Assembly (NCBI GenBank): GCA_036258795.1
Contig: DATACZ010000013.1
Location: 1 to 5,949, forward strand
Direction of reading: 5' to 3'
DNA: 5,949 bases
DNA from: DATACZ01 sp036258795
GTDB lineage: Bacteria; Actinomycetota; CADDZG01; JAHWKV01
In this document: piece after piece, positions 1-5,864 of the stretch
Layout: the number at the start of each line of letters is the position of its first letter
How positions within the stretch are numbered: the first letter of the stretch is position 1
Made by a program: the position numbers and the translations under genes
Notes under the pieces: model-generated
The model's input: only the letters and a program-made list of their open reading frames with translations
Databases searched by the model: none
What the model was told of the DNA's origin: nothing

Positions 1-573
1 ATCGATCCTTTGAGGACGGGCGTCATCCCCGACGACGAGACCCTGCTGGCCGAGGTCTTCCGAACATACTCGAACAAGACGGACTGCTTCATCTCCTCGG
101 GTGGAATGTCGGTGGGGGATCTCGACGTGGTCAAGAAAGTAGTCACCGGCATGGGGCGGATCGACTCCTACAAGGTGGCGATGCAACCGGGCATGCCCCA
201 GGCCTTCGGCGAGCTGGAAGGAAAGCCTTACTTCGGTCTTCCCGGCAACCCGGTCTCCGTGTTCGTCTGCTTCGAGCTGTTCCTCCGCCCGGCGCTTCTC
301 AAGATGATGGGACGAGGTGACCTGGACCGTCCGAAGATCACCGCGATCGCTGACGAGGAGCTCGAGGGTCTGCCCAACCGAGACCGGTACACCAGGGTGA
401 GGGCCGATCACGTCGACGGACAGTGGCATGCACGGGTAACCGGTCCCCCCTCCTCCCACCTGCTGGGCGGTGTGGTCAAGGCCAATGGGCTTGCCATCGT
501 TCCAAAGGGAACGTCGAAGATCGAGGCCGGTGACGAGGTAGAGGTGCTGCTGTTCCGGCCTCCCGGACAGTAA
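1..573 (+). CDS. moeA: Molybdopterin molybdenumtransferase MoeA, C-terminal part (5' end outside window)
   Basis: The reading frame is open from base 1, so this is the last 190 residues of a protein usually about 400 long. MoeA inserts molybdate into adenylylated molybdopterin, the last step of molybdenum cofactor synthesis in the cytosol. Seen in the sequence: the MoCF-biosynthesis domain signature SSGGMSVGDLD at 94-126, whose final Asp (124-126) aligns by eye with the catalytic Asp of E. coli MoeA (SGGVSVGEAD). Next come KVAMQPGMPQAFG and the GLPGNPVS motif near 235-258, then the small C-terminal MoeA domain from about 340 to the TAA stop. The partner genes that would normally sit upstream are not visible. 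The next gene, sod, starts 103 bp downstream and has its own ribosome binding site. The family call is firm. A MoeA/MogA-like paralogue is possible but less likely given the C-terminal domain. Confidence 0.93.
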   Translation: MDPLRTGVIPDDETLLAEVFRTYSNKTDCFISSGGMSVGDLDVVKKVVTGMGRIDSYKVAMQPGMPQAFGELEGKPYFGLPGNPVSVFVCFELFLRPALLKMMGRGDLDRPKITAIADEELEGLPNRDRYTRVRADHVDGQWHARVTGPPSSHLLGGVVKANGLAIVPKGTSKIEAGDEVEVLLFRPPGQ

Positions 574-641
574 ACATTTTTAGTCTGGTCCGCCACCATT
601 AAGAAGCTCCGTCTCGGGGTAAGGAAGAGTTAGGTGGCCTC

Positions 642-647
642 TATAGT
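642..647 (+). promoter_or_regulatory. Possible -10 element of a sod promoter
   Basis: TATAGT lies 30 bases before the sod start codon, in the 103-bp gap after moeA, and resembles a -10 hexamer. I see no good -35 hexamer 16-18 bases upstream (the bases there read GTAAGG), so this is a weak call. The gap contains no convincing terminator, so read-through from moeA is also possible. Confidence 0.25.
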
Positions 648-663
648 TCGCCGAGATCGAGGG

Positions 664-669
664 AAGGAG
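664..669 (+). promoter_or_regulatory. Ribosome binding site of sod
   Basis: AAGGAG with a 7-base spacer to the ATG at 677 is a near-ideal Shine-Dalgarno sequence. It fixes the start of the superoxide dismutase. Confidence 0.8.
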
Positions 670-676
670 ACCAGAT

Positions 677-1294
677 ATGGGGGAGTACAAGTTACCGGAG
701 CTTTCGTATCCCTACGACGCGCTGGAACCGCACATCGATGCCCGCACCATGGAGATCCACCACAGCAAGCACCATCAGTCCTATGTCGACAAGCTGAACG
801 CCGCGTTGGAGGGCCATACTGATCTCTCCAACCAGTCGGTGGAGGACCTTCTAAGGAACTTCGGCAGCGTTCCCGGTGACCTTTCCACTCCGGTGCGAAA
901 CCACGGCGGCGGCCATGCCAATCACACTCTCTTCTGGACTATCATCGGCCCCGACGGCGGGGGGGAGCCAAGTGGGGCGCTCAGCGATGCGATCAATGAC
1001 TCCTTCGGTTCCTTCAAAGATTTCCAGCAGCAGTTCACCAATACCGCCACTGGTGTTTTCGGGAGCGGCTGGGCGTGGCTGGTGGCTAGTAATGGAAACC
1101 TCGTGGTCTACGGCCTGCCCAACCAAGACTCGCCGTTGACGGCCGGCGAGACCCCAATTCTCGGCCTGGACGTCTGGGAGCACGCCTACTACCTCAAGTA
1201 CCAGAACAAGAGGCCCGAGTACGTGGAAGCCTGGTGGAACGTGGTGAACTGGGAAGAGGTCGGACGCCGGTTCGAGGAGGCGTCAGGGGGGTAG
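677..1294 (+). CDS. sodA: Superoxide dismutase, Fe/Mn family, Mn-type signature
   Basis: This enzyme dismutates superoxide to oxygen and hydrogen peroxide. At 205 residues it has the normal family length, with no signal peptide, so it is cytosolic. The N-terminal helical-hairpin domain covers about 5-90 and the alpha/beta C-terminal domain about 97-200. By alignment with E. coli SodA, the four metal ligands are all present: H28 (in MEIHHSKHHQSY), H83 (in GGGHANHTLFW), D165 and H169 (in LDVWEHAYYLKYQNKRPEY). Metal preference can be read from the second shell. The GGGHANH run has Gly where Fe enzymes carry Gln, and Q150 in NQDSP matches the Gln typical of Mn enzymes. Mn, or cambialistic use, is therefore more likely than strict Fe. 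The ATG at 677 has a strong ribosome binding site. The gene converges with rpe and ends 20 bp from it. The symbol sodA is by Mn-type similarity. Confidence 0.95.
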   Translation: MGEYKLPELSYPYDALEPHIDARTMEIHHSKHHQSYVDKLNAALEGHTDLSNQSVEDLLRNFGSVPGDLSTPVRNHGGGHANHTLFWTIIGPDGGGEPSGALSDAINDSFGSFKDFQQQFTNTATGVFGSGWAWLVASNGNLVVYGLPNQDSPLTAGETPILGLDVWEHAYYLKYQNKRPEYVEAWWNVVNWEEVGRRFEEASGG

Positions 1295-1314
1295 CTAGTT
1301 GCCAGGCGGATCCC

Positions 1315-1983
1315 TCAGGACTCGCCAAGCACCTCACGGCACTGCTTGATCGCGGCTTCCACGCCCTCAGGGTGACGAAACAGAGCGGACCCTATTACGA
1401 AGGTATCCGCCCCGGCACGGTGGGCGCCTGCAATCGTCGACTCCGAGATTCCTCCGTCGACCTCCAGCGGGATCTCACGACCGGTGGAGTCGATGAGGTC
1501 CCTGGCCTCTGAGATCTTCGGCTCCATCTCGGCGATGTAGCTCTGGCCCCCGAACCCGGGGTTCACCGTCATCACGAGCAATAGGTCCACGGATTCAATG
1601 ACGTGACGGATCGCGCTCAACGGGGTGGCGGGATTCAGCGCGACCCCGGCTTTCGAACCGAGTCGCCGGATCTCCTCCAGAGTTCGATGAAGGTGTATCT
1701 GGGCCTCGGGATGGACGATGACCGTCTCACACCCTGCGTCCACGTACTGGTCGATCCACCGCTCGGCGTCGGTGATCATGAGGTGGGCCTCATACGGGAA
1801 GCTGTTTCGGGCACGGCAAGCCTTGATCACATCGGGCCCAAACGTGAGGTTGGGGACGAAGTGCCCGTCCATCACATCCCACTGGATCGCATCTGCGCCT
1901 GCTGCCTCCAAACGCTCGACCTCCTCACCCAAACGGGCGGGGTCGGCGTTCAAGACCGACGGCACTATCTTCGTCTGACCCAA
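1315..1983 (-). CDS. rpe: Ribulose-phosphate 3-epimerase
   Basis: Rpe interconverts D-xylulose-5-phosphate and D-ribulose-5-phosphate, feeding phosphoribulokinase in the Calvin cycle and serving the pentose phosphate pathway. The 222-residue protein is a complete TIM barrel of normal length. Visible motifs are VPSVLNAD with S9, WDVMDGHFVPNLTFGP at 35-50 with catalytic D36, EAHLMI at 65-70 with ligand H67, the phosphate-loop region TVNPGFGGQ at 139-147, EVDGGI with catalytic D176, and IGSALF at 197-202. Position 34, normally a metal-ligating His, is Gln (codon CAG, bases 1884-1882). The start is TTG at 1983, preceded by GAGAGG with a 6-base spacer; an in-frame TAA lies 20 codons-free bases upstream of that site, at about 2005-2007, so no longer start is possible. 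The gene diverges from prk, which takes its product, and converges on sod. The symbol cbbE would fit equally given the context. Confidence 0.95.
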   Translation of the reverse strand: MGQTKIVPSVLNADPARLGEEVERLEAAGADAIQWDVMDGHFVPNLTFGPDVIKACRARNSFPYEAHLMITDAERWIDQYVDAGCETVIVHPEAQIHLHRTLEEIRRLGSKAGVALNPATPLSAIRHVIESVDLLLVMTVNPGFGGQSYIAEMEPKISEARDLIDSTGREIPLEVDGGISESTIAGAHRAGADTFVIGSALFRHPEGVEAAIKQCREVLGES

Positions 1984-1989
1984 TCGGAA

Positions 1990-1995
1990 CCTCTC
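1990..1995 (-). promoter_or_regulatory. Ribosome binding site of rpe supporting a TTG start
   Basis: On the minus strand GAGAGG lies 6 bases before the TTG at 1983. Together with an in-frame stop shortly upstream, this supports the non-ATG start. Confidence 0.65.
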
Positions 1996-2189
1996 AGCGG
2001 CGCCTTAGGAAACAAACGTCGGGACACAGTGAGCCCCGGGGTTGCGCCGGCTAACGTGACGGTATCACGGGGGCAAGTTGCGTTGAAGATGGGTATGAAT
2101 GCACCCGTAACGTCCGAGGAGGTGTGGACGAGCCCAATGGAGGCGAAATCGGCCTGCATGTTTGCTCAACTTGTGGATAAACTTGGCGC
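1996..2189. promoter_or_regulatory. Divergent rpe/prk intergenic control region
   Basis: About 200 bp lie between the diverging rpe and prk genes and must hold promoters for both. For rpe, a candidate minus-strand promoter is TTCAAC (2087-2082), a 17-base spacer, and TACCGT (2064-2059). For prk, TAAACT at 2178-2183 resembles a -10 box; it would place transcription start at about the ATG at 2190, which would make that message leaderless, but I see no matching -35. CAAGTTG at 2074-2080 and its reverse complement CAACTTG at 2167-2173 flank the interval. AACTTG is also repeated directly at 2168-2173 and 2180-2185. All of these are candidates by eye. The region contains no convincing gene. Confidence 0.4.
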
Positions 2190-3158
2190 ATGGCCACTCG
2201 CGTAAATTCCGCTATATCCAATCGCGCGCAGAGGGCCAAAGTGCGTCCAATCGTGCTTGGGGTTGTAGGCGACTCGGCTTCTGGAAAGACAACGCTTACC
2301 GACGGTATTGCGAAGGTACTCGGAGAAGACCGAGTGAAGACGGTCTGTACCGATGACTACCACAAGTACGACCGTCAAGAGCGGAAGACGATGAGCATCA
2401 CGCCTTTGCATCCCGACTGCAACTACATGGAGATCATCGAGCAGCATCTTCAGTTGTTCTCGGAGGGGGAGCCGATCCTCAAGCCCATCTATAACCACTC
2501 AAATGGGACTCTTGATCGGCCAGAGCTCGTGGCGCCGCAAGAGTATGTGGTGATCGAGGGTCTTTTTGGCTACTACACCAAGGCGATGCGGGACTGCTAC
2601 GACGTCAAGGTTTACCTGGACCCTCCGGAGGACGTTCGCCGGGCTTGGAAGATCAAGCGAGACACCACCAAACGGGGATATACGGAAGAGGATGTAATAA
2701 AGGACCTGGAAAAGCGAGAGCCGGACTCCGCAGCCTTCATTCGGCCTCAACGTGCCCACGCGGACATAGTGGTCAGGTTTCACCCTCCCGGCCCCAACCC
2801 CAACGTGGATCCCGAACACTACAACGTTCGCCTGACGCTACGGCCGACTCTTCCTCACCCGTATTTGGCGGAGATCGCATCGGCTACCCGTACCCCGAAG
2901 TACGAACCGATCAGGTTCGCACTGGCCCGGGATGGGGGCCAGCCGGTCGACGTTCTGGAGATCGACGGGAGCGTTCCCATGGAGGTCGCCGCAGCGGCAG
3001 AGGCCGTGATCTGGGAGCGTATGCACCACAATGGCGAGCTGAATCCTGACGCGATCGGCATATTCGCCGCGGGGGAGGAGGAGCGTATCTCGGGTCCGCT
3101 TGGCTTGACCCAGCTGCTGATCGTGTTTCAGCTATTGAACGCAAGGGCGTCGACCTAA
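2190..3158 (+). CDS. prk: Phosphoribulokinase
   Basis: Prk phosphorylates ribulose-5-phosphate with ATP to ribulose-1,5-bisphosphate, the RuBisCO substrate, and is diagnostic of the Calvin cycle. Numbered from the ATG at 2190 (322 residues), it shows a P-loop GDSASGKTT at 27-35, CTDDYHKYDR at 53-62 with the acidic pair D55/D56, KPIYNHSNGTLD at 98-109, and the Walker-B-like VVIEGL at 120-125 with E123. These match class II (cyanobacterial/plant-like) Prk rather than the proteobacterial class I form. The related uridine kinases lack the YNHxxGxLD and DDYHxxDR patterns. The plant redox cysteine of the P-loop is absent (A30/S31), while the partner-equivalent C53 is present. The start is uncertain: the ATG at 2190 has no clear ribosome binding site, whereas GTG at 2241 has GAGGG 5 bases before it and would give 305 residues beginning just before the conserved core. 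The longer span is given. The gene diverges from rpe and converges on the regulator. Confidence 0.93.
   Translation: MATRVNSAISNRAQRAKVRPIVLGVVGDSASGKTTLTDGIAKVLGEDRVKTVCTDDYHKYDRQERKTMSITPLHPDCNYMEIIEQHLQLFSEGEPILKPIYNHSNGTLDRPELVAPQEYVVIEGLFGYYTKAMRDCYDVKVYLDPPEDVRRAWKIKRDTTKRGYTEEDVIKDLEKREPDSAAFIRPQRAHADIVVRFHPPGPNPNVDPEHYNVRLTLRPTLPHPYLAEIASATRTPKYEPIRFALARDGGQPVDVLEIDGSVPMEVAAAAEAVIWERMHHNGELNPDAIGIFAAGEEERISGPLGLTQLLIVFQLLNARAST
2231..2235 (+). promoter_or_regulatory. Possible ribosome binding site for an internal GTG start of prk
   Basis: GAGGG followed by a 5-base spacer and GTG at 2241 is in frame with prk. It suggests that translation may begin here, giving an N-terminus VRPIVLGVVGDSASGKT, instead of at the ATG at 2190, which has no visible Shine-Dalgarno. 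Confidence 0.5.
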
Positions 3159-3232
3159 GCGAATTCAGCGTCTAAAGCGTCAGGAACTTAGCGTCGCTCC
3201 AAAAGCAGAATGCTGGTGCCCTTTGGCCGTGG

Positions 3233-4171
3233 TTAGCCCTGCTGGTCAAGGAAACGTTTGGACGACCCGAACCAATCCTTGATGGCCTTCCGGGCCGCGG
3301 TGGAGCGGAGGAGCTTCAAGAACTCCTGGGCGCTGCTAGTAAGGGCGGACTGGCTACGAAACAACACATGCCAGGACCGTACCAACGGGGTTCCCTTGAC
3401 CTTAAGTACGGAAAGCGCTCCGGACTCGAGCTCGGGGGCCACTGCATAAGTCGATATCAGGGTCACCCCAAGCCCGACCTCAGCAGCCTGTTTCACGGCT
3501 CCGTTGCTGCCGAGGGTCATAGCCGGCGGAGCTTCTATGCCTGCCTCGGCAAAGAACTCCTCGGTGTTGTGCCTCGTTCCCGAGCCGCTTTCCCGCAAGA
3601 GCCAGGTTTCTCCTGCAAGCTCGGAAGGATCGAACCACGGCGCCCCGGCCAAACGATGGTCCACCGAGCCGACTACGACGAGCCGGTTCTCGAGAAAGGG
3701 CTCGCCGGAGATATCCCCATTCCGGGGAGGCCGGCCCCCTATTCCGATATCGGCCTGGTGAGCACTCAGGCTTTCGAACACCGACGCCATGTTGCCGACA
3801 TCCATCCACAGCTGCACCTCGGGTTGCTTGCGTCTGAAGAGTTTAAGGATGGGAGCGAGAAGATACTCACCGGCCGTTGTTACGGCCGAGATGTTGAGCT
3901 GGGCCGACTGGCCAGCTTTTTCACGTATCCTTCGGCCCGCTTGCTCCCGCAGCCCCAAGATCTGGGCGGCGTAACGTGCCAGCTCAGCCCCTGCCGGGGT
4001 GAGGCGAATCCCTCTGCCTTGCCGTTCGACCAAAGGAACCGCAAGCTCCACCTGAAGGGACGAGATTGCTGCGGATACCGAGGGCTCGGTGACCGCAAGT
4101 ACCGCGGCCGCTCCCCGGATCGAGCCCTGCCGGGCCACCTCGACAAAGGTCTTCAGTTGTCCAAAGGTCAT
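3233..4171 (-). CDS. cbbR: LysR-family transcriptional regulator, probable CbbR
   Basis: This 312-residue protein has the standard LysR layout. An N-terminal winged helix-turn-helix starts MTFGQLKTFVEVARQGS, with the helix-turn-helix in about residues 17-37 (IRGAAAVLAVTEPSVSAAIS) and the wing and linker helix to about 85. A periplasmic-binding-protein-like effector domain covers about 88-295. CbbR proteins are LysR regulators that activate cbb operons in response to metabolites such as RuBP, ATP or NADPH; which one acts here cannot be read from sequence. The assignment to CbbR rests on its place, divergent from cbbL across a region rich in TNA-N8-TNA motifs and beside prk, and on overall family resemblance. 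I chose the ATG at 4171 because LysR proteins normally begin a few residues before the first helix. A TTG at 4189 would add six residues. Neither start has a well-spaced ribosome binding site: AGGG abuts the ATG directly. Confidence 0.85.
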   Translation of the reverse strand: MTFGQLKTFVEVARQGSIRGAAAVLAVTEPSVSAAISSLQVELAVPLVERQGRGIRLTPAGAELARYAAQILGLREQAGRRIREKAGQSAQLNISAVTTAGEYLLAPILKLFRRKQPEVQLWMDVGNMASVFESLSAHQADIGIGGRPPRNGDISGEPFLENRLVVVGSVDHRLAGAPWFDPSELAGETWLLRESGSGTRHNTEEFFAEAGIEAPPAMTLGSNGAVKQAAEVGLGVTLISTYAVAPELESGALSVLKVKGTPLVRSWHVLFRSQSALTSSAQEFLKLLRSTAARKAIKDWFGSSKRFLDQQG

Positions 4172-4286
4172 CCCTAATAGTTTAAACAAAATCTAATGAA
4201 ACTCAAAACCACTTAAATTGTTCTCTTGCTAATGTTGGCCTAAGCTAGGTCTGGAAAGAAGTTTTTTTTCCTGACCATTGAAGGGG
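4172..4286. promoter_or_regulatory. AT-rich cbbR/cbbL divergent control region with candidate CbbR-binding motifs
   Basis: This stretch is visibly poorer in GC than the flanking genes. CbbR operators are described as TNA-N7/8-TNA patterns within LysR-type T-N11-A sites. Seen here are TAA-N8-TAA at 4183-4196, TCA-N7-TTA at 4203-4215 (also TCA-N8-TAA to 4216) and TAA-N8-TAA at 4230-4243. The perfect palindrome GTTTAAAC lies at 4180-4187, and CTAAT is repeated at 4174, 4193 and 4229. An alternative promoter, TTGTTC at 4218-4223 with a 17-base spacer to TAAGCT at 4241-4246, could also drive cbbL. In AT-rich DNA some TNA matches arise by chance, so the individual sites are provisional while the role of the region is likely. 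Confidence 0.5.
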
Positions 4287-4313
4287 TTGACTAAGCAGAG
4301 CGGCGGGTAACGT
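4287..4313 (+). promoter_or_regulatory. Candidate cbbLS promoter
   Basis: TTGACT at 4287-4292 is a good -35 hexamer. TAACGT at 4308-4313 fits the TAnnnT pattern of a -10 box, but the spacer is only 15 bases. Short or imperfect spacing is common in promoters that need a LysR activator, which would fit CbbR control. Transcription would start near 4320, leaving a leader of about 45-50 bases. Confidence 0.35.
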
Positions 4314-4327
4314 TCTGCAGAGCAGAA
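4313..4327 (+). repeat. Perfect 6-bp inverted repeat (TTCTGC-AGA-GCAGAA) before cbbL
   Basis: TTCTGC at 4313-4318 and GCAGAA at 4322-4327 are separated by AGA. The repeat could be a small hairpin at the very 5' end of the cbbL message or an operator overlapping the start of transcription. No T-run follows, so it is not a terminator. Confidence 0.4.
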
Positions 4328-4357
4328 GTTTCGGAGTTCGGCGCGAGCTCGAGGGAT

Positions 4358-4362
4358 GGAGG
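4358..4362 (+). promoter_or_regulatory. Ribosome binding site that decides the cbbL start
   Basis: GGAGG with a 5-base spacer precedes the ATG at 4368. It overlaps the upstream in-frame ATG at 4356, whose own upstream GAGGG has no spacer, so 4368 is the better start. Confidence 0.75.
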
Positions 4363-4367
4363 TTGTT

Positions 4368-5834
4368 ATGGCCGGTGGTAATGGCAAGGGCGATGGTAAG
4401 AGTCGGTGGCAGTCGGGGGTCATTCCCTACGCGGATATGGGTTACTGGAAGCCCGATTACGAGCCGGAGGACCACGACATCATCGCGGCGTTCCGGCTAA
4501 TCCCTCAGCCTGAGGTCCCGCCGCACGAGGCTGCCGCTGCAGTCGCCGGTGAGTCTTCAACGGCAACATGGACGGTGGTTTGGACCGACCGCCTAACCGC
4601 ATACGACAACTATCAGGCCAAGGCCTACAGGGTCGTTGAAGTTCCGAACACAGATCCGCCGCAGTACATAGCTTTCATCGCCTACAAGCACGACCTGTTC
4701 GAGGAGGGCTCCATCGCCAACATGACCTCCTCGATCATCGGTAACGTCTTTGGGTTCAAGGCGCTGAAGGCTCTGCGTCTGGAGGACCTCCGCGTCCCTC
4801 GCGAGTACCTCAAGACCTTCCAGGGTCCTCCCCACGGCATCATGGTCGAGCGGGAGATGATCAACAAGTATGGCCGTCCGCTTCTGGGCGCTACCACCAA
4901 GCCCAAGCTCGGACTCTCCGCTCGGAACTACGGGCGAGTGGTGTACGAGGCCCTTAGAGGCGGACTCGACTTCGTGAAGGACGACGAGAACATCAACTCC
5001 CAGAACTTCAATCGCTGGCGGGACCGGTACCTGTACTGCATGGAGGCGGTGCACCGGGCGATGGAGGTAACCGGCGAGATAAAGGGCCACTACCTGAACG
5101 TCACTGCGAAAACCGTGGAAGACATGTACGAGCGGGCGGAGTTTGCCAAGGAGCTCGGCAGCATCATCATCATGATGGACCTGACCGTTGGCTTCACCGG
5201 CATGACCTCCATGTCCCACTGGGCCCGTAAGAACGGCCTGATTCTGCACCTGCACCGAGCCGGTCACGCCACGTACACCCGGCAGAAGACCCACGGCGTG
5301 AACTTCCGGGTTATCGCAAAGTGGTGCCGGATGCTCGGAGTGGACCACATTCACGCCGGAACGGTGGTCGGGAAGCTGGAGGGAGACCCCAATGCCACCC
5401 GCGGCTACTACGACACCTGCCGGCTGGACAACTACAAGGCCGACCCGGTCAAGGGCATCTACTTCGACCAGGACTGGGCCCACCTGCCGGGCGTCATGCC
5501 GGTGGCTTCGGGCGGTATCCACGCCGGCCAGATGCACCAGCTGCTTGAGTACCTAGGGGAGGACGTGGTGCTCCAATTCGGTGGCGGCACCATCGGACAC
5601 CCGATGGGTATATCAGCCGGAGCCACGGCGAACCGGGTCGCGGTCGAGGCCATGATCCAGGCTCGCAACGAGGGCCGGGATTACTTCAAGGAAGGTCCGG
5701 ACATCCTCAAGAAGGCGGCCAAGCACTCTCCGGAGCTGTCCTCGGCGCTCGATGTCTGGGGCGACATCTCCTTCGAGTTTGAGTCCACGGACGTCCCGGA
5801 CGTGCTGGAGACGCCCACGGCCGTGAAGAGCTGA
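4368..5834 (+). CDS. cbbL: RuBisCO large subunit, red-type Form I (IC/ID-like)
   Basis: CbbL carries the active site that carboxylates ribulose-1,5-bisphosphate to two 3-phosphoglycerates; it assembles with CbbS as L8S8. The protein has 488 residues from the ATG at 4368, the usual length for red-type Form I. The N-terminal domain (about 20-150) contains GVIPYADMGYWKPDYEP and AGESSTATWTVVWTDRLT. In the barrel domain I see TTKPKLGLS at 176-184 (K178 and K180, equivalents of spinach K175/K177), GGLDFVKDDEN with K204 as the carbamylated lysine and D206/E207 as Mg ligands, HLHRAGHATYTRQKTHGVNFRV, loop-6 GTVVGKLEGD with K336 (spinach K334), SGGIHAGQMH and QFGGGTIGHPMG. The residues expected for catalysis are present. 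GAGHATYTRQ-type sequence and the MGYW N-terminus separate it from green-type forms and from RuBisCO-like proteins. cbbS follows after 30 bp, so the two form an operon, and cbbR diverges upstream. Confidence 0.97.
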   Translation: MAGGNGKGDGKSRWQSGVIPYADMGYWKPDYEPEDHDIIAAFRLIPQPEVPPHEAAAAVAGESSTATWTVVWTDRLTAYDNYQAKAYRVVEVPNTDPPQYIAFIAYKHDLFEEGSIANMTSSIIGNVFGFKALKALRLEDLRVPREYLKTFQGPPHGIMVEREMINKYGRPLLGATTKPKLGLSARNYGRVVYEALRGGLDFVKDDENINSQNFNRWRDRYLYCMEAVHRAMEVTGEIKGHYLNVTAKTVEDMYERAEFAKELGSIIIMMDLTVGFTGMTSMSHWARKNGLILHLHRAGHATYTRQKTHGVNFRVIAKWCRMLGVDHIHAGTVVGKLEGDPNATRGYYDTCRLDNYKADPVKGIYFDQDWAHLPGVMPVASGGIHAGQMHQLLEYLGEDVVLQFGGGTIGHPMGISAGATANRVAVEAMIQARNEGRDYFKEGPDILKKAAKHSPELSSALDVWGDISFEFESTDVPDVLETPTAVKS

Positions 5835-5848
5835 GGAAGGGTTTAAAG

Positions 5849-5854
5849 AGGAGG
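5849..5854 (+). promoter_or_regulatory. Ribosome binding site of cbbS
   Basis: AGGAGG lies in a purine-rich stretch (AGAGGAGGAG, 5847-5856) 8-10 bases before the ATG at 5865. The strong signal fits the need for high, independent translation of the small subunit. Confidence 0.75.
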
Positions 5855-5864
5855 AGAACAAGAA

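Noticed and set aside
592..638. GCCACC/GGTGGC inverted repeat between moeA and sod as a terminator
   Set aside because: The arms are only 6 bp, 35 bases apart, do not extend, and no T-run follows.
1603..2205. Plus-strand open frame of 200 codons over rpe and the intergenic region
   Set aside because: It mostly mirrors rpe, which has a full set of catalytic motifs; the part in the gap shows no coding character.
3199..3215. Minus-strand AGCA-TTC-TGCT followed by TTTT as a cbbR terminator
   Set aside because: The stem is only 4 bp, too weak to call as an intrinsic terminator.
3368..4177. Plus-strand open frame of 269 codons opposite cbbR
   Set aside because: It lies fully inside a clear LysR gene on the other strand, has no ribosome binding site that I can see, and encodes no recognisable domain.
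4356..4367. Upstream ATG at 4356 as the cbbL start
   Set aside because: It overlaps the ribosome binding site of the better-placed ATG at 4368, and its own GAGGG directly abuts the codon.
4593..5537. Long minus-strand open frame (about 314 codons) opposite cbbL
   Set aside because: It is a shadow of the codon bias in the GC-rich cbbL gene; its translation is low-complexity in Val, Leu, Gly and His and resembles no family, whereas the plus strand is unmistakably RuBisCO.
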